This document shows, one piece after another, positions 1 to 11,603 of a stretch of DNA of 64,000 bases (within the stretch, counting starts at the first letter, position 1; each line of letters begins with the position of its first letter). The notes below the pieces were generated by a model. It was given only the letters and a program-made list of their open reading frames with translations. It searched no databases and had not been told where the DNA came from. The stretch lies in assembly GCA_930367215.1 (NCBI GenBank), contig OV884057.1, positions 199,257,621 to 199,321,620 on the forward strand, written 5' to 3'. Position numbers and translations under genes: made by a program. The stretch comes from Pollenia angustigena. Its lineage: Eukaryota > Arthropoda > Insecta > Diptera > Polleniidae.

Positions 1-308
1 ACCCTACATAATTTTAAAGTACAACATATATGTATATCCAAGCATGGTCATATGGTGCACAATAATTTACAAAGGACTTTATTTATTTATGTACATTAGA
101 GTGCTCCAAGATTGTATGGACGAAAAAAAAAATGTGAAGGCACAGGCACCCCCTGTGTAGATATACGTTGTATTAAATATTAAGATAACGTCAACTGGCG
201 CGCCATGACGCCGCAACGACGCTGAAGTTGCAAGGTGCATTTACAAGGTGGAAAAATACATTTTTCAGTTTATGTAAAAATGTTCTCAAAAATAAATAAT
301 TACTAAAG

Positions 309-400
309 GTGCCCCGGTATGCTAGTTGGTAGTAAGCTAGTCTATCAGTTCGAGGGTTGCGGGTTCGTTTCTCGCCAGAGACTCTGGTCTGTTTCACTAC
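309..400 (+). repeat. tRNA-like SINE fragment
   Basis: Begins GGTGCCCCGGTA and contains a Pol III B-box-like segment (GCGGGTTCG, about 360-368) followed by CCAGAGACTCTGG. The same sequence recurs near 10802 (+) and near 13413 (-), so it is dispersed. The 5' and 3' ends do not pair as an acceptor stem, so it is a tRNA-derived retroposon and not a tRNA gene. No poly(A) tail is evident in this copy. Confidence 0.6.
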
Positions 401-460
401 AAAAGGCTGAAGGTCTACGTTACTATTGCTCGGTTAATTAAGTTAGAATATAATTTGTTA

Positions 461-608
461 GTCCCAATTCACACGTTGCAAGTCTTATTGATCATCTTGC
501 TTCTTTATAACGAGAGTGAAGAGAGGAAAATAAACGTTTCTCTCTCACTCTCTCTCGCCTATAAGGTAGCAAGCTGATCAATAAGACTTGCAACGTGTGA
601 ATTGGCAC
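461..608. mobile_element. 148-bp hairpin MITE
   Basis: Near-perfect terminal inverted repeats starting GTCCCAATTCACACGTTG on the left and ending CGTGTGAATTGGCAC on the right, flanked by TA on both sides (459-460, 609-610). The arms continue through AAGTCTTATTGATCA. The interior is a CT-rich tract. It has no coding capacity. Confidence 0.8.
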
Positions 609-629
609 TAATTGTATTTGTAACTCTTA

Positions 630-1160
630 GAGCCAGTTTTTGGGTTTTAGATTGAAGTTAATTAAATTCTATAATTAGCTAATCTGAGAATTAAGTTAAT
701 CTAGTATCAATTGAATTTGATATTTTTGGGTGGAGGCTTAAACTATGTAGCGCTACCATACTGATCACAAATAAATGACAGCATTTTTTTGCAAATGTCA
801 ACTTTTAATCAAGCAATATGGATGTTTTCAAAGAAGAAGAAGAAAATTCGCGAATTTAATATTGTTTACAAGGTAGAAATTTTTTGTGTTTAAAGAAAAA
901 ATATATTAAAGAAAAAATATAGAATGGAAAAATTATATAAAAGTGCTAAGCAATGTTTTAAAATGTATTTTTTGTTAATATTTTAGCAAAAGTTCTTTAT
1001 GTTAAACATGTTTTTTTGACAGTTTAAGTTTAGGTTTAAACCACCACCGTTGGCCGCTTAAACTAGCAAAAAAAAAAAAAGTTAAACAAATACAACTCAA
1101 AAAGTAAATACAGAGATTAAAGTTAATTTAATCGCTAATCTCTAACCCAAAAAGTGGCTC
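630..1160. mobile_element. 531-bp inverted-repeat element, TTA target duplication
   Basis: Left end GAGCCAGTTTTTGGGTT, right end AACCCAAAAAGTGGCTC, flanked by TTA at 627-629 and 1161-1163. A TTA/TAA duplication is typical of PIF/Harbinger (Tourist-like) MITEs. An inner pair (GGGTGGAGGCTTAAAC near 729 and TTTAAACCACCACC near 1035) suggests a second, older hairpin inside. Non-coding. Confidence 0.7.
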
Positions 1161-1913
1161 TTATTAAATTGTATACATAAATAATTACTTTTGCAAATAA
1201 ATGTAAAAGAATTGAGATGTGTACGTAATTATTGTTCCGATTAAAAAAAAACCTTCACAGTATATTTAAAATTATCTGGACTATAATATTTTGAATAAGT
1301 GTTATTTAAAATTTATAACAGTAAGGAAATTGGACTCAATCGCTAAAAATGAGTTTTTCTCGAAAATCGCAAAAATTAAATCGCAGCACATACTGGTATT
1401 TAGCCAATCTAGCCGGACATTACTTTTTGTTTTAGCTTATATTGCTTATAGTGAACCTAGATCGATGAAACTTGGCAGCAATATGTGTTCTCCTCCTAGG
1501 CAAGTAAAAGTCAAAAAAAATTTCACCTAGAAGAAATTATCCAACCTCTGAAAAATTTTATTTTGTTCAAAGTTGCCCATACTTTTGTTTAGCAAATGCA
1601 ACTTTTTACGTCGGCGAAAGTAAAAAACCAAAAATTGGACCCAGGAGATCGTAAAATAGCACCTTTCATCCCCGCCCCCTTTTATGTGCGGTTACATAAA
1701 ATAATATTTAAAAAAAAATGTAAATATTAAAATAAATAGATTACTTACGCCTTAATAACATAGGAATTGCATTTTTGAAATTTGTTGGGCAGGGGGAGGT
1801 ATCTCTCCAAACCCACCCCTCGGAACGACCCTGTAATATGTTTCTAATTTTTTGCTAATTTCCACAAATATTAATTTTTAAGCTTTTATGTGACTTTTAT
1901 GTATTTCATAGTA

Positions 1914-2716
1914 CAGTGTAGCCGCGTTGAACGCAACCCTCGATATGCGCAACCCCTCGCTTAACGCAACACTCAATTTCGCAACATTGTTGACTCTGTA
2001 AACGCAACTTTTTAAAAAACAAAGCCTCATATAACGCAACTTTGCAAAAGCAAAACAAGTAAGGTTTTTTTTGTTTTTTTTTAGTTTCGTTTTTGACAAA
2101 TAAATTCAAAACTAAAACGTGTGTTTGTAAAATCTTATGCTCAAGTGCAATAGTATTTTTGATTTACCGTTATTCTAAGAATGACAAATATTTCTTCTGT
2201 TTTTTAAATCAATTTACCCTACAAGAAATGAATGAGCGATTAGTCACATTTTTCATTTTGGTGTTAAGAAAATGATGGAAAGAAACGACCGAATGTGACC
2301 GAAAATTTTATTTCGGTCATTTCTTTCTATCATTTTCTTAACACCAAAATGAAAAATGTGACTACTCGCTCATTCATTTCTTGTAGGGTTAGTTTAGAAA
2401 CTTCGTTGTTCACTTAAAAACATGAATCTTTAACTCGATAACAACCATCAGTACAAATTAACATACATTTGAATGTGTATTTTATTCATTTTTTATTAGA
2501 TGTATATTTTGTTTTCTGTTTTTATTCTTTATTTCAATCAAATAAATACGATTATTAAAAGCTAACCTTAGCTTTTTTTATAAAATTCTTGATCGGTTTA
2601 AAATAAGCTTTTAAATAGAAAAATATGACTAGAAATTTGTGACTTGGTTTGCGCAACAACTCAGTTTTCGCAACAGCCCAAAATTTCTATTGGTTGCGTT
2701 CACCGAGGTTACACTG
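1914..2716. mobile_element. pogo/Tigger-like non-autonomous element
   Basis: Flanked by TA (1912-1913, 2717-2718). The left end is CAGTGTAGCCGCGTTGAACG and the right end, read inward, is CAGTGTAACCTCGGTGAACG. CAGT termini with a TA target and a C/G-rich subterminal stretch are the signature of pogo/Tigger elements. Repeated GCGCAAC/AACGCAAC motifs lie inside both ends. A 172-bp hairpin is nested at 2217-2388. No transposase remains. Confidence 0.75.
2217..2388. mobile_element. 172-bp hairpin MITE nested in the pogo-like element
   Basis: Arms of more than 60 bp (CCCTACAAGAAATGAATGAG at the left, the complement at the right) flanked by TTA at 2214-2216 and 2389-2391. Short loop near 2285-2315. 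Confidence 0.8.
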
Positions 2717-2755
2717 TATTTAAATTATCTGAAAATAATTAATTTATTCGTTATT

Positions 2756-3127
2756 CCCTGCAAATAATAGGACCAGTCCGAACACGCGTGTAAAGAGTAG
2801 TCCACAAGGGACCAGGACTAGTCCAAAACTAACCCAAACGTATGGAAAAAACCTGGTCTATTTAACATTACGATGTCCTAGGAGAGAACCATATAACCCA
2901 CCTTTGGACCACTAAGGAGTAGTTTTAAAACTACTACATGGTATACTCAAGAGGATTAGTTTTGAAGTCGTTGAAAAACGAATGCATGTCGTTAAAAAAC
3001 GAAGACATGTCGTCTCACTTCAAACACTTTTTAACAATGACATGGTCCATGCTTGCATTACATCGGACCAGTCCATGGAGTAGTCCATTTTATCAAAATG
3101 GATCAGGTGGTCCAATTTTATTTGCAG
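2756..3127 (+). mobile_element. CCCTGCAAATAA-ended non-autonomous element, copy 1
   Basis: Ends read CCTGCAAATAATAGGACC and GGTCCAATTTTATTTGCAG. The interior is rich in GGACCA, TAGTCC and AGTCCA words and includes a 24-bp tandem (GAAAAACGAATGCATGTCGT then AAAAAACGAAGACATGTCGT). Related copies lie at 32862-33218 (opposite orientation) and 41770-42348. Non-coding. Confidence 0.65.
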
Positions 3128-3224
3128 TGTTATAACTTATTTATAATAGGTAGTAACAATAAATTTTATTTAAAATAATAACAACTAATTTATTTAAAAC
3201 AACTTCTCTTTTGCACTAACATGA

Positions 3225-3930
3225 TGATTAATGCCATGGTTCTTCTTCGTCTGTTTCTTCAAAGTCCTCTTCCGAATCTGAATTCACTTCAGAGCCAAGT
3301 ACAGGTGTAAGCATAAAAGAAATTGCTTCTTTTGTAAAGGGTAATTACATTTTTTGAAATGGGTCTTATGCTAGTAATCAGTGGAGAACTGAGCAAAAGT
3401 CTATTTATAAATATCTTTGTTACACTGAACCCTCGAAAACTTTCTAGCAAAATGCTGACTGTTAAGCCGAAAATATTTATTTCGTGCCTCAGACGCTTCT
3501 TCCGATAATAGCCCGATAGACAAAAATGCTTCGCTCATTACAGTTTCGCCATGTATTAAAATCTTGTGCATTGTAGGTGTCATAGTATGCCAGGAATATA
3601 CAGTAAAGTAAAGTTTTGCAGTGCAAATGGATTTTGTGACCACTTTTAATAACTTCAATAATAACTTTGATTCGGTAGTTGAAATCAAATGCAATTCCAG
3701 TTATTTTTGCAGCTAATTCAGGATTGGAAAAAATCTTCTGCTGGTGTGTCCATTGTTGCTGTTTCCAAATCCAGTCTTCGGTACATCCACTATTAGCCCT
3801 ATTTTACTTCTAAATTTTTCCTGGTTAGGTTTTTCTTCTCTTTAACAATAGTTTTGTCCTCATCCGATCTTTGTTGCCACCTTTTAACTGTGAGTTTATA
3901 CGACAGGTGTAATATGCTCTCAAATAGACA
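3225..3930 (-). pseudogene. Decayed transposon protein gene (acidic C-terminus)
   Basis: The best open segment (3401-3694) translates as a fragment with the words TPTMHKILIHGETV, IGLLSEEASEARNKYFR and FARKFSRV. I associate these with a multi-copy uncharacterised protein family in insect transposons. Upstream frames give SYKLTVKRWQQRSDEDK-like sequence, and a downstream frame ends in an acidic tail (SDSEEDFEETDEEEPWH). The segments lie in different frames with stops between them, so the gene is dead. It probably belonged to the element whose ends are at 1403 and 4534. The family name is uncertain. Confidence 0.5.
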
Positions 3931-4534
3931 ATTTCTGGCTGCACAGGTGGTTAAAACCCGTTACTTACTGTTTCGCACATTCCTTTTTTACACAGATAAT
4001 ATTTGCCTTAGATGTAATAAGTTAAATAAAAGACAACCAAACATTTTTTGACTGACGAAAGGGTTTCTATCATACATATGTATGTACCTATGCAAGATGA
4101 GCAAAAACAAAAAAAAACGCCCAACTTTTTGTTTTAATTTAAAATTAGAGATTTCAAATTTTATCTTGATGTATAACATTTTTACAAATGCAACTAAATT
4201 CACTTTCTAAAACCTTTTAATTTTTTTTACAAAAATGTGAACAAAAAAAATCGTTATTTTAAATTTCTAAATTTTTCTAAAAATTTTTATAAGTAGCTGT
4301 TAACAACGTAAAATCTTTATTCGTTTACCCACAAATATATAGTTAACCTCTCAAAACCGTTAAAAGTCAATGAACACGCGTAAAATTTACTCAATTGTCC
4401 CAAAACCACAAATCTCAAGCAAATGACTTGAAATTTCACTATCCGATGCAGAATTTTATTGTCTGTCGAGCTGCGTACTTAAATTTTTACATTTCTTAAA
4501 ATTAATTTGTTGCCTAATGTCCGGCTAGATTGGC

Positions 4535-5205
4535 AAACAACTCTCTGAAATCATGTTAGTATGGCTAAAAACGTAATGCTTTTGTGGTGCAATTTAGCGT
4601 AATATACTTTCATATGACTCGAAATCACACCACAGGATTATATAAAGATCGAGTCTTAATTAATCATACGCCCCTTATAAAACACACTTTTGGAAAACAA
4701 TTTAACTACGCCCTTAACCGCAAAACTTAATAATATTGTTGTAAAACATAGCCCACTACAATTTGCTAAGACAAGAAATTGCACGCAGATAAAAAATATG
4801 GCTAGGCAGGGTTACGGCTACTACAAACAAATTGTTATTTTTATTAAATAAAAGCAGCATTATAGTTACTGTAAACATATCAATGTTTATCGCAATTATA
4901 AATTTGAGTATTGCTGACTGAAAAATAATTATTTTTCCAACAACTAAATAATGATTACTTTGAAAACATATAAAACTTCTTACAACCATACGTGTAGTCA
5001 TAGTATGCTTAAGATGCAAACATAATATCTTTACTCTAATAATATTTTGTTAGCGCCATTTTTAAAATAATTTTATATCAGTTCTGTCGTAATATTTTAA
5101 AGAAATAAAAAAAAGTTAACGAATTGTTCAATAAATATAAAATTGTTAAATAAAACAGCATTGCTAATAACATTTAACTTTTCTTTGTGAAATTTATTTA
5201 TTTAT
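4535..5205. other. No feature recognised
   Basis: A+T-rich sequence without recognisable coding potential or clear repeats. The short open frames are random. Confidence 0.5.
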
Positions 5206-5214
5206 TTATTTTAT

Positions 5215-5475
5215 CCCGGCTTCGCCCATGTATTCGTGTGTTGTCATCGGGAATATGTATGCCTGCAAAGTTTCATCCATTTGCATTGAGTATAAGGCGG
5301 TTAAATTAACGTTACAAGATTTGATTTTCCGAAGTGAAGCTAAAGAAAAGGTTATAAAAAACTTTGCCCGCCCACCCCTAGATTTTATCCTGGCTATGCC
5401 CATGTATTCGTGTACTGTCATCGGGAATATGTATGCCTGCAAAGTTTCATCCATTTACATTGAGTAAAAGACGGT
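5215..5475 (+). repeat. Two direct repeat units about 183 bp apart
   Basis: A segment of about 80 bp (CCCATGTATTCGTGT...TTTCATCCATTT) occurs at about 5226 and again at about 5399 with few differences. Both copies are preceded by TTATCC(C/T)GGCT. It looks like the tail of a dispersed repeat with internal tandem units. No protein match is recognised. Confidence 0.55.
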
Positions 5476-5896
5476 CAAAAAAGCATTTTACCAAAAAAAA
5501 TCTAAAGGGCCTTCCTGTAATTAAAAAAACTTTTTTTCATGTTTTATTCATATATTTCTTAACAATGGGACCATTATTGGATTTTTGTGAGATGTTTGTT
5601 TTTAGATGTTTTTTTACAGAAAACAATTCAAATGTTTTTGATTAAGATTTTTGGATTTGAAATTTTTAATTGGCAATGTGTAACTTTAAACTTCTTTCCA
5701 CCCAACAACTTATAAGTCCAGTCCGGTAGAGGGCCTTCCATAACTTTTTTCTCGATTTTTGAAAATTTACAAAATCAAAAATGGGTATCTAAAATGAAAT
5801 TTTTTTTTCGAATTCAAACCCTTGCAAATATCTTTAGGCAGCTTTATTTTTTTAAAAATAGTTAAATATGAAACACAAAAAAAAACCATTTACTTA

Positions 5897-6067
5897 CCCA
5901 ACGTTTCCACATGCAAGTAATTACTTGCAAGTAGTGTATACGTATCATTAACGAAAAATCGAGCAAACAACCGATTGGCTGAATGTACAAAAATTGTGTG
6001 AATGTTAGTGAAAAAGTGTCAGTGTATTGAGTTTTTCGAACTTGCACTTGCATGTGGAAACGGGGGG
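5897..6067. mobile_element. 171-bp MITE, TTA target duplication
   Basis: Left end CCCAACGTTTCCACATGCAA, right end CATGTGGAAACGGGGGG, flanked by TTA (5894-5896, 6068-6070). An inner ACTTGCA/TGCAAGT repetition extends the hairpin. Confidence 0.7.
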
Positions 6068-6632
6068 TTATGTTCGTTGCATGTGCAAGTTAAAAACAAA
6101 GCTAAGGTATGGGACTGCAAATTTTTTTTGTAATATTTTGTTAGAAATGAGAAATTTGCTCTAAAAACTGTTTTTGTACACAAACAACAAGTGCATAAAA
6201 GAGTTAAATCTTAAAAAAACTGGCAATTAAAATTTAATTAACTAAAATTGTATACAGAAATAAAAATTCGTTATGACCAAATAAAAAAATTTTTCAAGTT
6301 TCTTTTAATCTTGTCCTTTTTTCAAGAACAATTACCTTTTGAAGGTTCAACAAACTACCAAATCAAAACATTCAAGACAATATACAAAAGTATTGCCGTA
6401 AACAATAAACATGCAATACTTACTAATAATTTCTAACATTTATTTTAATGATGTCCCAATTATGTCAATAACTGACAAAAAGCTATAAATCTAATAAAAA
6501 ATCTAGAACGTAGTCAAATATTAACAAGTAAATTTATGTTGAATTTCATGTGAAATAGATGGATTTAATTAAACTTACCTGACATGTTCTTTAATTGTTC
6601 TTTATAATTTTTACTTAATTCAACTTATAATT

Positions 6633-6638
6633 TTTATT
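6633..6638 (-). terminator. Candidate polyadenylation signal
   Basis: AATAAA on the minus strand, about 260 nt past the stop codon of the PTB-domain gene. The region is A+T-rich, so the hexamer could occur by chance. Confidence 0.3.
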
Positions 6639-6899
6639 TATTAAAAAAATATATTAATATACATACATATACTACATATATTTGTTTTATATTTTTATAA
6701 ATTTACATCATTTAATATATATAAATGTATGTACTTGTATTTACATACATACGAAGTTATATGTGTATTGCACGAAATTATTAAAAATTTTGTTTAATAT
6801 TACGAATAGTAATTAATTAACGCATTATTATCACTTAAAACAACTAATAAGAATCTACATTTTGGATCGTAAAATCTGCTTGCTTTCTTCGAAGTTCTC

Positions 6900-7729
6900 T
6901 CAATAGGCCGCTATACGATGGCTCTGCTCTTGATCATCTTCGAAAGACACCCAAGTGTTTTGTAAATATTTTCGAACATCATTATCGGTAGCAGCTAAAT
7001 CGATAAGAGGATTTTCCACTTTCTTTTGCTCATCCGGCGAGTTGTAATGAATTTCGGCTTTAGATTCTATAACACCGAAACCATTTTGTTCTTTAAGGAT
7101 ATTTTTGGTTTCGAATTTAGATCTATTCTCAAGATTGTTGTTATTGTTGCCCGTTTTAACCTGATGCACTACTGTATCACGCCAATTTTGATAGGCATTC
7201 TCGAAACAGCGTGCCACCAATAAAGTTATTTCATGGGCAATTTTACGCTTAGGACACAAAAATACATGGCAAGACAACTTCTCCTTATCCGATAAAGGAT
7301 CTGGTTCTGAACTCACAAAAGAAAAGGCATGATCATTGGAGGCGTCCACAGAACAATAGGAAATTTTGTAAATGGAGAAACGCATGAGGGAATCATCGGT
7401 GGCATGATCTAATACTTCAATACCGTCTTGTGAGACATTGACCTTAACGCGTTTCTGTGTCTTTACTTTTCTACCACCCGCTTTAGCGTTGGCAATCACA
7501 GTTTTAATAGCCTCCGAAGTAACTTTTTCGGAACGTTTATTTTCAATTGGGGTACAACCTAAATATTTAATGTCATATGATTGGAATATAGGTTTAACGT
7601 CTTCTTCATCATCTGCCGTCAAACTGCCTTCGAAATTTAATTTTAAATCGTCAATTTGTTTTGCGTCTTTGGGGGTTTTCACATCAAGACCCCAATCTTC
7701 ACCGTCTATTGCATCGTCTGATGTAAATT
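6900..7729 (-). CDS. PTB-domain adaptor (ARH/LDLRAP1-like), last coding exon
   Basis: This exon supplies residues 15-290 of a 290-residue product when joined to 21734-21776. It opens after a good acceptor (TTTTATTTTACAG) at 7730-7732 and ends at TGA 6900-6902. A phosphotyrosine-binding fold spans about residues 62-200. Visible features are YDIKYLGCTPI (about 66-76), the SIYKISYCSVD strand (about 133-143), the HVFLCPKRKIAHEIT stretch, and the closing helix ending FENAYQNW (about 190-197). The pattern is closer to ARH/LDLRAP1 than to CED-6/GULP or Dab as I know them. A clathrin-box-like LIDLA lies at 256-260. Known ARH proteins bind NPxY tails of lipoprotein-type receptors and recruit clathrin and AP-2 at the plasma membrane; that role is inferred here. 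An asparagine run sits at about 209-213. The in-frame methionine inside the intron is not the start. Confidence 0.88.
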
Positions 7730-8009
7730 CTGTAAAATAAAAAATCATTTTTATTAATAACAAATTAAGTAGTTGGTTTTTAAAAAAATTTTTTATTGAT
7801 AAACCTAACATGACCTTTAAAACAGGCGGCAAGTTTAAAAAAGTAACTAGATTTATTTAGCGATTATAGATTTAAAATGAAATTAACGTAAAGTTAATTT
7901 ATTGCGTAATTTTTAAAATGATGTTATTTGCACTATCTTTAACTCGGGGAATTTTGCCAGTGAATAAAATGCAGAATTTAAAAGAGTGGATTTTTGATTA
8001 AAGGTTTTA

Positions 8010-8580
8010 TTTAACTTATAAATTTTCATATTAATTCGAATGTGTATTCCAAGTCAAATTTAAATTTTAAAAGCTTTTATACTTTAATAATCTTATTCCT
8101 ACAATATTTTCCAGGAATATTTTCTATGCACTCAGAATAAGACTATTAAAGTATAAAAGCTTTTAAAATTGTAATTTGACTTAGAATACACATTGGAATT
8201 AATATGAAAATTTTTAAAATAAATGTTTATCACCATGAGAAATAAATTCCCAGATTCTATTTGTTAAAATAATAAAAGTTAAATACATAAAATTTACAAT
8301 AGGCACTATCCAGTTATAAGATACAAAGAATGCTGAAGAAGGCCGTAGCAGGACAGAAAATGCATTACATTCTGCTGGTATCTAACAGTTGTATAAATGT
8401 TCTGTACAATTTACTTCATTTCTTGCCAAAAGATAGCTAAAGTAAACCTCGCAACAGAAATATACAAACGAAAAATTCTAAAAGTGCATAGAAAATATTC
8501 CTGGAAAATATTGAAGTATAAAAGCTTTTAAAATTGTAATTTGACTTAGAATACACATTCGAATAATATGAAAATTGTAT
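8010..8580. repeat. Long inverted repeat with a duplicated arm
   Basis: About 75 bp at 8024-8094 (ATTTTCATATTAATTCGAAT onwards) is inverted at about 8143-8213, forming a hairpin around a loop that includes TTTCCAGGAATATTTTC. A second copy of the right arm lies at about 8510-8580. TTTATTTAACTT also flanks both sides. This is probably a MITE with a partial duplication. Confidence 0.65.
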
Positions 8581-9257
8581 ATAATAAATGTTACTCACCA
8601 CGATAAATAAATTCCAAGATTCTATTTGGTTTTATTTAACTTTATAAAGTTTTTTTTTTACTTTATCTCTCCTTAAATTCCCCACTACAATTGATTGAAA
8701 TTCTTCCAAAATTAATTTTTTACTTTGACTAGGGCCTTAAATTTTTACCCATAATTAAGCTTTGTTATTAAAAATATTAGATATTGCAGTTTTAGTGTAC
8801 CATGTATCGATTTATGGTCCATATACACCATATTTTTGGTGGTGCGTACTAAATTTTACTTTTTACTATTGTTACTTTTATTTTTAAAGTTGGCAGAGTA
8901 ATTGTTTTCACTTTAAGGCTTTAGCCCAAAGTATATACTTTAAGCATTGTTACAACAAGTAAGTAAGAAAGTATAATTAATTGTCTTTAAAAAACTTAAT
9001 TTCAAAAATGAATAAATTGGAAATGGTAAAAGGTAAAAGGTACACTTCAGTTACGTATATTGAAACTTATTATAAAACAATTTTTTAAAACGGCTTAAAT
9101 CAGTATATTTTTATATTGATACTTTCTAAATTACCTTAATTATTTCCCCCAAATATTTTAATTTTTCAAGGAAGTACTCAACAAAAGTATAATAAAGTCA
9201 ATTTATAAATAAATATAAAATTTTGAAAACCCCAATTTTTAAAAAGTTTATTGCAAC

Positions 9258-9882
9258 CAGGGACCGAAAATAACAGTTATATTGGAATTTTAAAAGAAAA
9301 AAAGCGCATAGAAGTAAACGTCGAAAAACTGATTCAAGTATACCATATTGTTCCTTATGCACTTGTCAATGATAAAATATATTGATTTTTAAAATTTTGA
9401 TTTTTATTTTTTTGAACAAAAATAACAGTTATTTTTTGATTTCTATTTTTTCGAGCAAAAATATAAGTTATTTTTTGATTTCTATTTTTTCGAGCAAAAA
9501 TATAAGTTATTCTCTAAAGAAATGTACGTGTTTTAATAATTTAGATGACTTTAAATAATTATTTTAATGTGCATAAGAAATTCCAATGATAATGACACAC
9601 TAAAATAAAAATTTTAATTCAACTAAATTATTAAATCACGTACATTTCTTTAGAGAATAACTTTTATTTTATTTTAAAATAACTGTTACTTTTGATCGAA
9701 AAAATAAAAATCAAAAAATAACAGTTATTTTTGTTCAAAAAAATAAAAATATAACTGTTATTTTTGATCAAAAAAATAAAAATCAAAAAATAACAGTTAT
9801 TTTTGTTCAAAAAAATAAAAATCAAAAAATAACTGTTTTCATTTGACTTTTATGAAAAAAGGTATAACTGTTACGGTCCCTG
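9258..9882. mobile_element. Non-autonomous hAT-like element with perfect 8-bp target duplication
   Basis: Left end CAGGGACCGAAAATAACAG, right end CTGTTACGGTCCCTG, flanked by the identical octamer ATTGCAAC at 9250-9257 and 9883-9890. CAGGG termini and an 8-bp duplication are the hallmark of hAT transposons. The interior (about 9395-9840) is built from repeated AATAACAGTTATTTTT / TTTTTTGATTTCTATTTTT words in both orientations, so it can fold into several hairpins. No transposase is present. Confidence 0.85.
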
Positions 9883-10549
9883 ATTGCAACATAGTCATAT
9901 CTCAAAAAATCAAAAGTTTTAAGCTACTAAAGCAAAAGTGTTCCTCTATACCTTTTTTATATGTTAAACAATAATCAGCATTATATCTCAAACTGAACCG
10001 AAGTTATAGCTAAATATATTTTATTAAATCTGTATATAAAGGAAACTTTAACCGCATTTTGCCAAGTTTGATTGTTTTGAGATATGATTATGTTGCAATA
10101 AAGGAGCGATATTAAGTCAATTTAAAAATTGTGTGATTGTGACATATTGGTTGTGTTTGCTATAAATAATTGTATTAATGTCATAAATATTTTGTTTTAT
10201 TTTTTATATTAAAATAGCATATGAAAAACAAATTTTGTTCGCTTAATATCGCTCATTTACTTCAATAGTGACATAACTAGAAAAAATTCAATTCAAGATA
10301 AACGCGTTTTTGATTTGCTCTAACCACTTAGAAAAAATAACGACAATTTATCTTCAAACGGGGAAAGTATCACAGACAGAAAGATGTATTTTATACACAA
10401 TATAAAGAAAAACATAGCGAGCAGTTCTGCATCATTAACTCCAAAATTTAATTTTTTGAGTTATGTCCCTATTGAAGTAAACGAGTAGGGTAGTTAAATC
10501 TAAAGGGCCGATGTTGATTTTGAATAACACAAAAATTATTTAGGAAATT

Positions 10550-11603
10550 ATTGTCATATCTTTTTATTATGATAATATTGGTACACCTTTTCTTTCAAAT
10601 AACTCCAAAGAAAGAAGTCCAACGGTGTCAATCACATGATCTTGGCGGACTATTGACATCGCCACCACGTGAGATAACACGGCCATTGAATTTGTCGCCC
10701 AAAAGAGCCATGGTTTCGTTTGCTGTGTGGCAAGTGGCACCGTCCTGTTGAAACCCCATATCGTCTACATCTATATCTTCCAATTCGGGCCATAAATAGT
10801 TCGTGCCCCGGTAGGCTAACTAGAGTGCCCCGGTAAGCTAGCTAGTAGTGAGCTAGTCTATCAACCCCGGGGTTGCGGGTTCGATTCCCGCCAGAGACTC
10901 TGGTTTCTTTCCTGCAGACAAGCGTCAAGCTTCGCGGGGATAAGCACAGGGAATTAAAAAAAAATAAAATACAGTTATCATCTCACGATAGCGAACACCA
11001 TTCACAGTAACTGCCTGACCGCCCTCATTTGGGGAAAAAATACGTCCCGATGATGCCGCCAGCCCATAAACCGCACCAAACAGTCAATCTTTGTAGTTGC
11101 ATTGATTTTTCGACAATCACTCTTGGATTATCATTCGCCCAAATGCGGCAATTCTGCCTTTTGACGATACCACTGAGGTGAAAATGTGCCTCGTCACTGA
11201 AGATGATTTTAATCGAAAATTGATCATCCACTTTTACCATTTCTTGCCACCATTCTGATCATTGACGACGTTTGGGCTGGCCAAGAGGCTTTAGTTCTTG
11301 AGTCAATGGCGCCTTGTAAGCGTGTAAATGCAAGTCTTTATGCATACTGTTCATCAACGACGAGCGTGAGAGGTGCAATTGTTGGGCACGACGACGAACA
11401 GCAGCAATATTTTCTGCAGTACGAGCATGCACTGGTGTTTTCACATTTCCTACAGACCCGGTGTGCTCAAATTTTTGCACGATTTGGGTGATTAAATTGA
11501 CCGAAAAAATCACGAAGTGCCAATATGCATTCTGATTTGAACGCCCATTTTCATAATAAGCCTGAGTAACTTTAACGCGTTGCTCGATTGTGTATCTTTC
11601 CAT
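10550..11603 (-). pseudogene. mariner-family transposase, broken by SINE and frameshifts
   Basis: The reading starts MERYTIEQRVKV, an N-terminal helix-turn-helix typical of this transposase group. It continues through QELKPL, then in another frame IKIIFSDEAHFHLSG (first catalytic Asp region) and LTVWCGLWAGGIIGTYFF. It resumes as GGQAVTVNGVRYREMIT before the SINE. Beyond the SINE it reads NYLWPELEDIDVDDM and FQQDGATCHTA (second catalytic Asp region), ending with in-frame stops. At least two frameshifts and several stops make it inactive. The order of motifs is that of a full-length enzyme. Confidence 0.8.
10802..10976 (+). repeat. tRNA-like SINE inserted in the mariner transposase
   Basis: Contains a partial 5' duplication of the head (GTGCCCCGGTA twice), an A-box-like TAGCTAGTAGTGAGC, the B box GGTTCGATTCC, CCAGAGACTCTGG, and a 3' A-rich tail (AAAAAAAAATAAAATA). 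It splits the transposase reading between REMIT and NYLWPE, so it is younger than the mariner copy. Confidence 0.8.

Larger units (their letters stand above)
1403..4534. mobile_element. 3.1-kb DNA transposon relic with 20-bp TIRs
   Basis: The terminal inverted repeat GCCAATCTAGCCGGACATTA is perfect for 20 bp at 1403-1422 and 4515-4534. The body contains a decayed transposon protein gene on the minus strand (3225-3930) plus later insertions at 1914-2716 and 2756-3127. No convincing target duplication is visible. The perfect ends around a heavily mutated interior suggest the ends may still have been recognised after the gene had decayed. Confidence 0.65.

Noticed and set aside
5206..5467. Overlapping 80-residue open frames on both strands
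   Set aside because: They are produced by two direct repeat units; no domain and no codon bias.
10830..10905. Possible functional tRNA gene with A and B boxes
   Set aside because: The 5' and 3' ends do not pair, the sequence is repeated elsewhere, and it has a partial head duplication and an A-rich tail. It is a SINE.
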